Below are positions 63,688-64,000 of a DNA stretch of 64,000 bases, piece after piece. Made by a program: the position numbers and the translations under genes. Below the pieces are notes generated by a model that ran no database searches, was not told the origin of the DNA, and was given only the letters and a program-made list of their open reading frames with translations. The stretch is taken from IMG/VR virus record IMGVR_UViG_3300050821_009780, positions 1 through 64,000 of that record; one strand, 5' to 3'. The DNA is from a virus. How positions within the stretch are numbered: position 1 is the first letter of the stretch; each line of letters starts with the position of its first letter.

Positions 63688-63957
63688 CTACCGCACGCTG
63701 AAGGTCGTCGGCCCCTCGCCGAGGGGGACGTTGTGCTTGATGTAGTGGTTACCGGTGAAGCTGAACACCATGAGGTGCACGGTGCCCGGCTCGGGCCGGG
63801 AGGTCCCGGACTGCGCATCGTACATGTCGCCGATGGTCTCGGGCGTGGCCACGATGAAGGCGGCCTTGCGCCGGCCGTCGCGGTCGCGGTACTCGACGCC
63901 GGTGCTGAGGGCCAGTCCGCTGACCAGGGCGCTCGTGGCTTCGGTTGTCTCACTCAT
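63688..63957 (-). CDS. head-region hypothetical protein, 89 aa
   Basis: ATG 63957 with GGGGAG upstream. SETTEATSALVSGLALSTGV, then RKAAFIVATPETIGDMYDAQ and VHLMVFSFTGNHYIKHNVPL: a small beta-rich protein upstream of the protease, where actinophages often encode a small capsid-associated protein. Function unknown. Confidence 0.6.
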   Translation of the reverse strand: MSETTEATSALVSGLALSTGVEYRDRDGRRKAAFIVATPETIGDMYDAQSGTSRPEPGTVHLMVFSFTGNHYIKHNVPLGEGPTTFSVR

Positions 63958-64000
63958 GGGCTGCTTCTCCCCTTTTTCCTGTTCCGGAGCCTTCCCCCGG

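Overview
The window is most of the virion-structural and early-gene arm of a large, high-GC tailed phage with a long non-contractile tail (siphovirus type) that infects an actinobacterium. The host group is inferred from a WhiB-family regulator, an FdxA-type 7Fe ferredoxin, a class E/F-like sortase, abundant GTG starts with GTGA/ATGA stop-start overlaps, and typical actinophage head and tail families. Nearly every gene is on the minus strand, so transcription runs from high to low coordinates. The terminase and portal are not present and should lie just beyond position 64000. I saw no integrase, DNA polymerase, tRNA or CRISPR array.

Layout in transcription order. (1) 64.0-59.8 kb is the capsid block: small protein, HNH insertion, prohead protease/scaffold, decoration protein and major capsid protein, closed by a 14-bp hairpin. 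(2) 59.6-52.3 kb holds head-tail connectors (adaptor, stopper, gp10-like neck protein, tail terminator) interleaved with accessory genes: a glycosyltransferase, a DnaJ-like zinc protein, an HNH protein and a two-TM potassium channel with a TVGYGD filter. (3) 52.3-51.2 kb is the only plus-strand block: an XRE repressor and a multi-TM protein, divergent from the next minus operon across a compact promoter/operator region. (4) 51.1-43.7 kb is a second accessory block: small zinc proteins, an endonuclease VII-type homing gene inserted at the 5' end of a GT4 glycosyltransferase, WhiB, holin-like membrane proteins and a papain-like peptidase. (5) 43.7-21.4 kb is the tail module: major tail protein, frameshifted tail chaperones, a 3638-aa tape measure, distal tail protein, a 1874-aa tip/fibre protein and minor fibres.

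(6) 21.4-17.2 kb is an unusual cargo block: endonuclease VII, a coiled-coil protein, ferredoxin, a secreted protein, an LPXTG-like anchored fibronectin-III protein and a sortase. (7) 17.2-5.1 kb is an early-type region of about 40 small, tightly overlapping genes with a RepA-like AAA ATPase and five near-identical palindromic promoter-like elements. It also holds a gene-poor stretch (6.7-8.0 kb) with inverted repeats. (8) 5.1-0 kb returns to virion/cell-surface functions: a third glycosyltransferase-like protein and large adhesin-like proteins that run off the left edge.

The most notable signals are the potassium channel, the sortase/substrate/ferredoxin cassette, the XRE/membrane switch embedded in the late genes, the repeated intercistronic palindromes, and several genes whose 5' or 3' ends look displaced by insertions or small indels (tape measure, GT4, ferredoxin, 46.7 kb, 52.9 kb). 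Starts were re-chosen where a ribosome-binding site or stop-start overlap argued for it. Many ends of small genes remain provisional.
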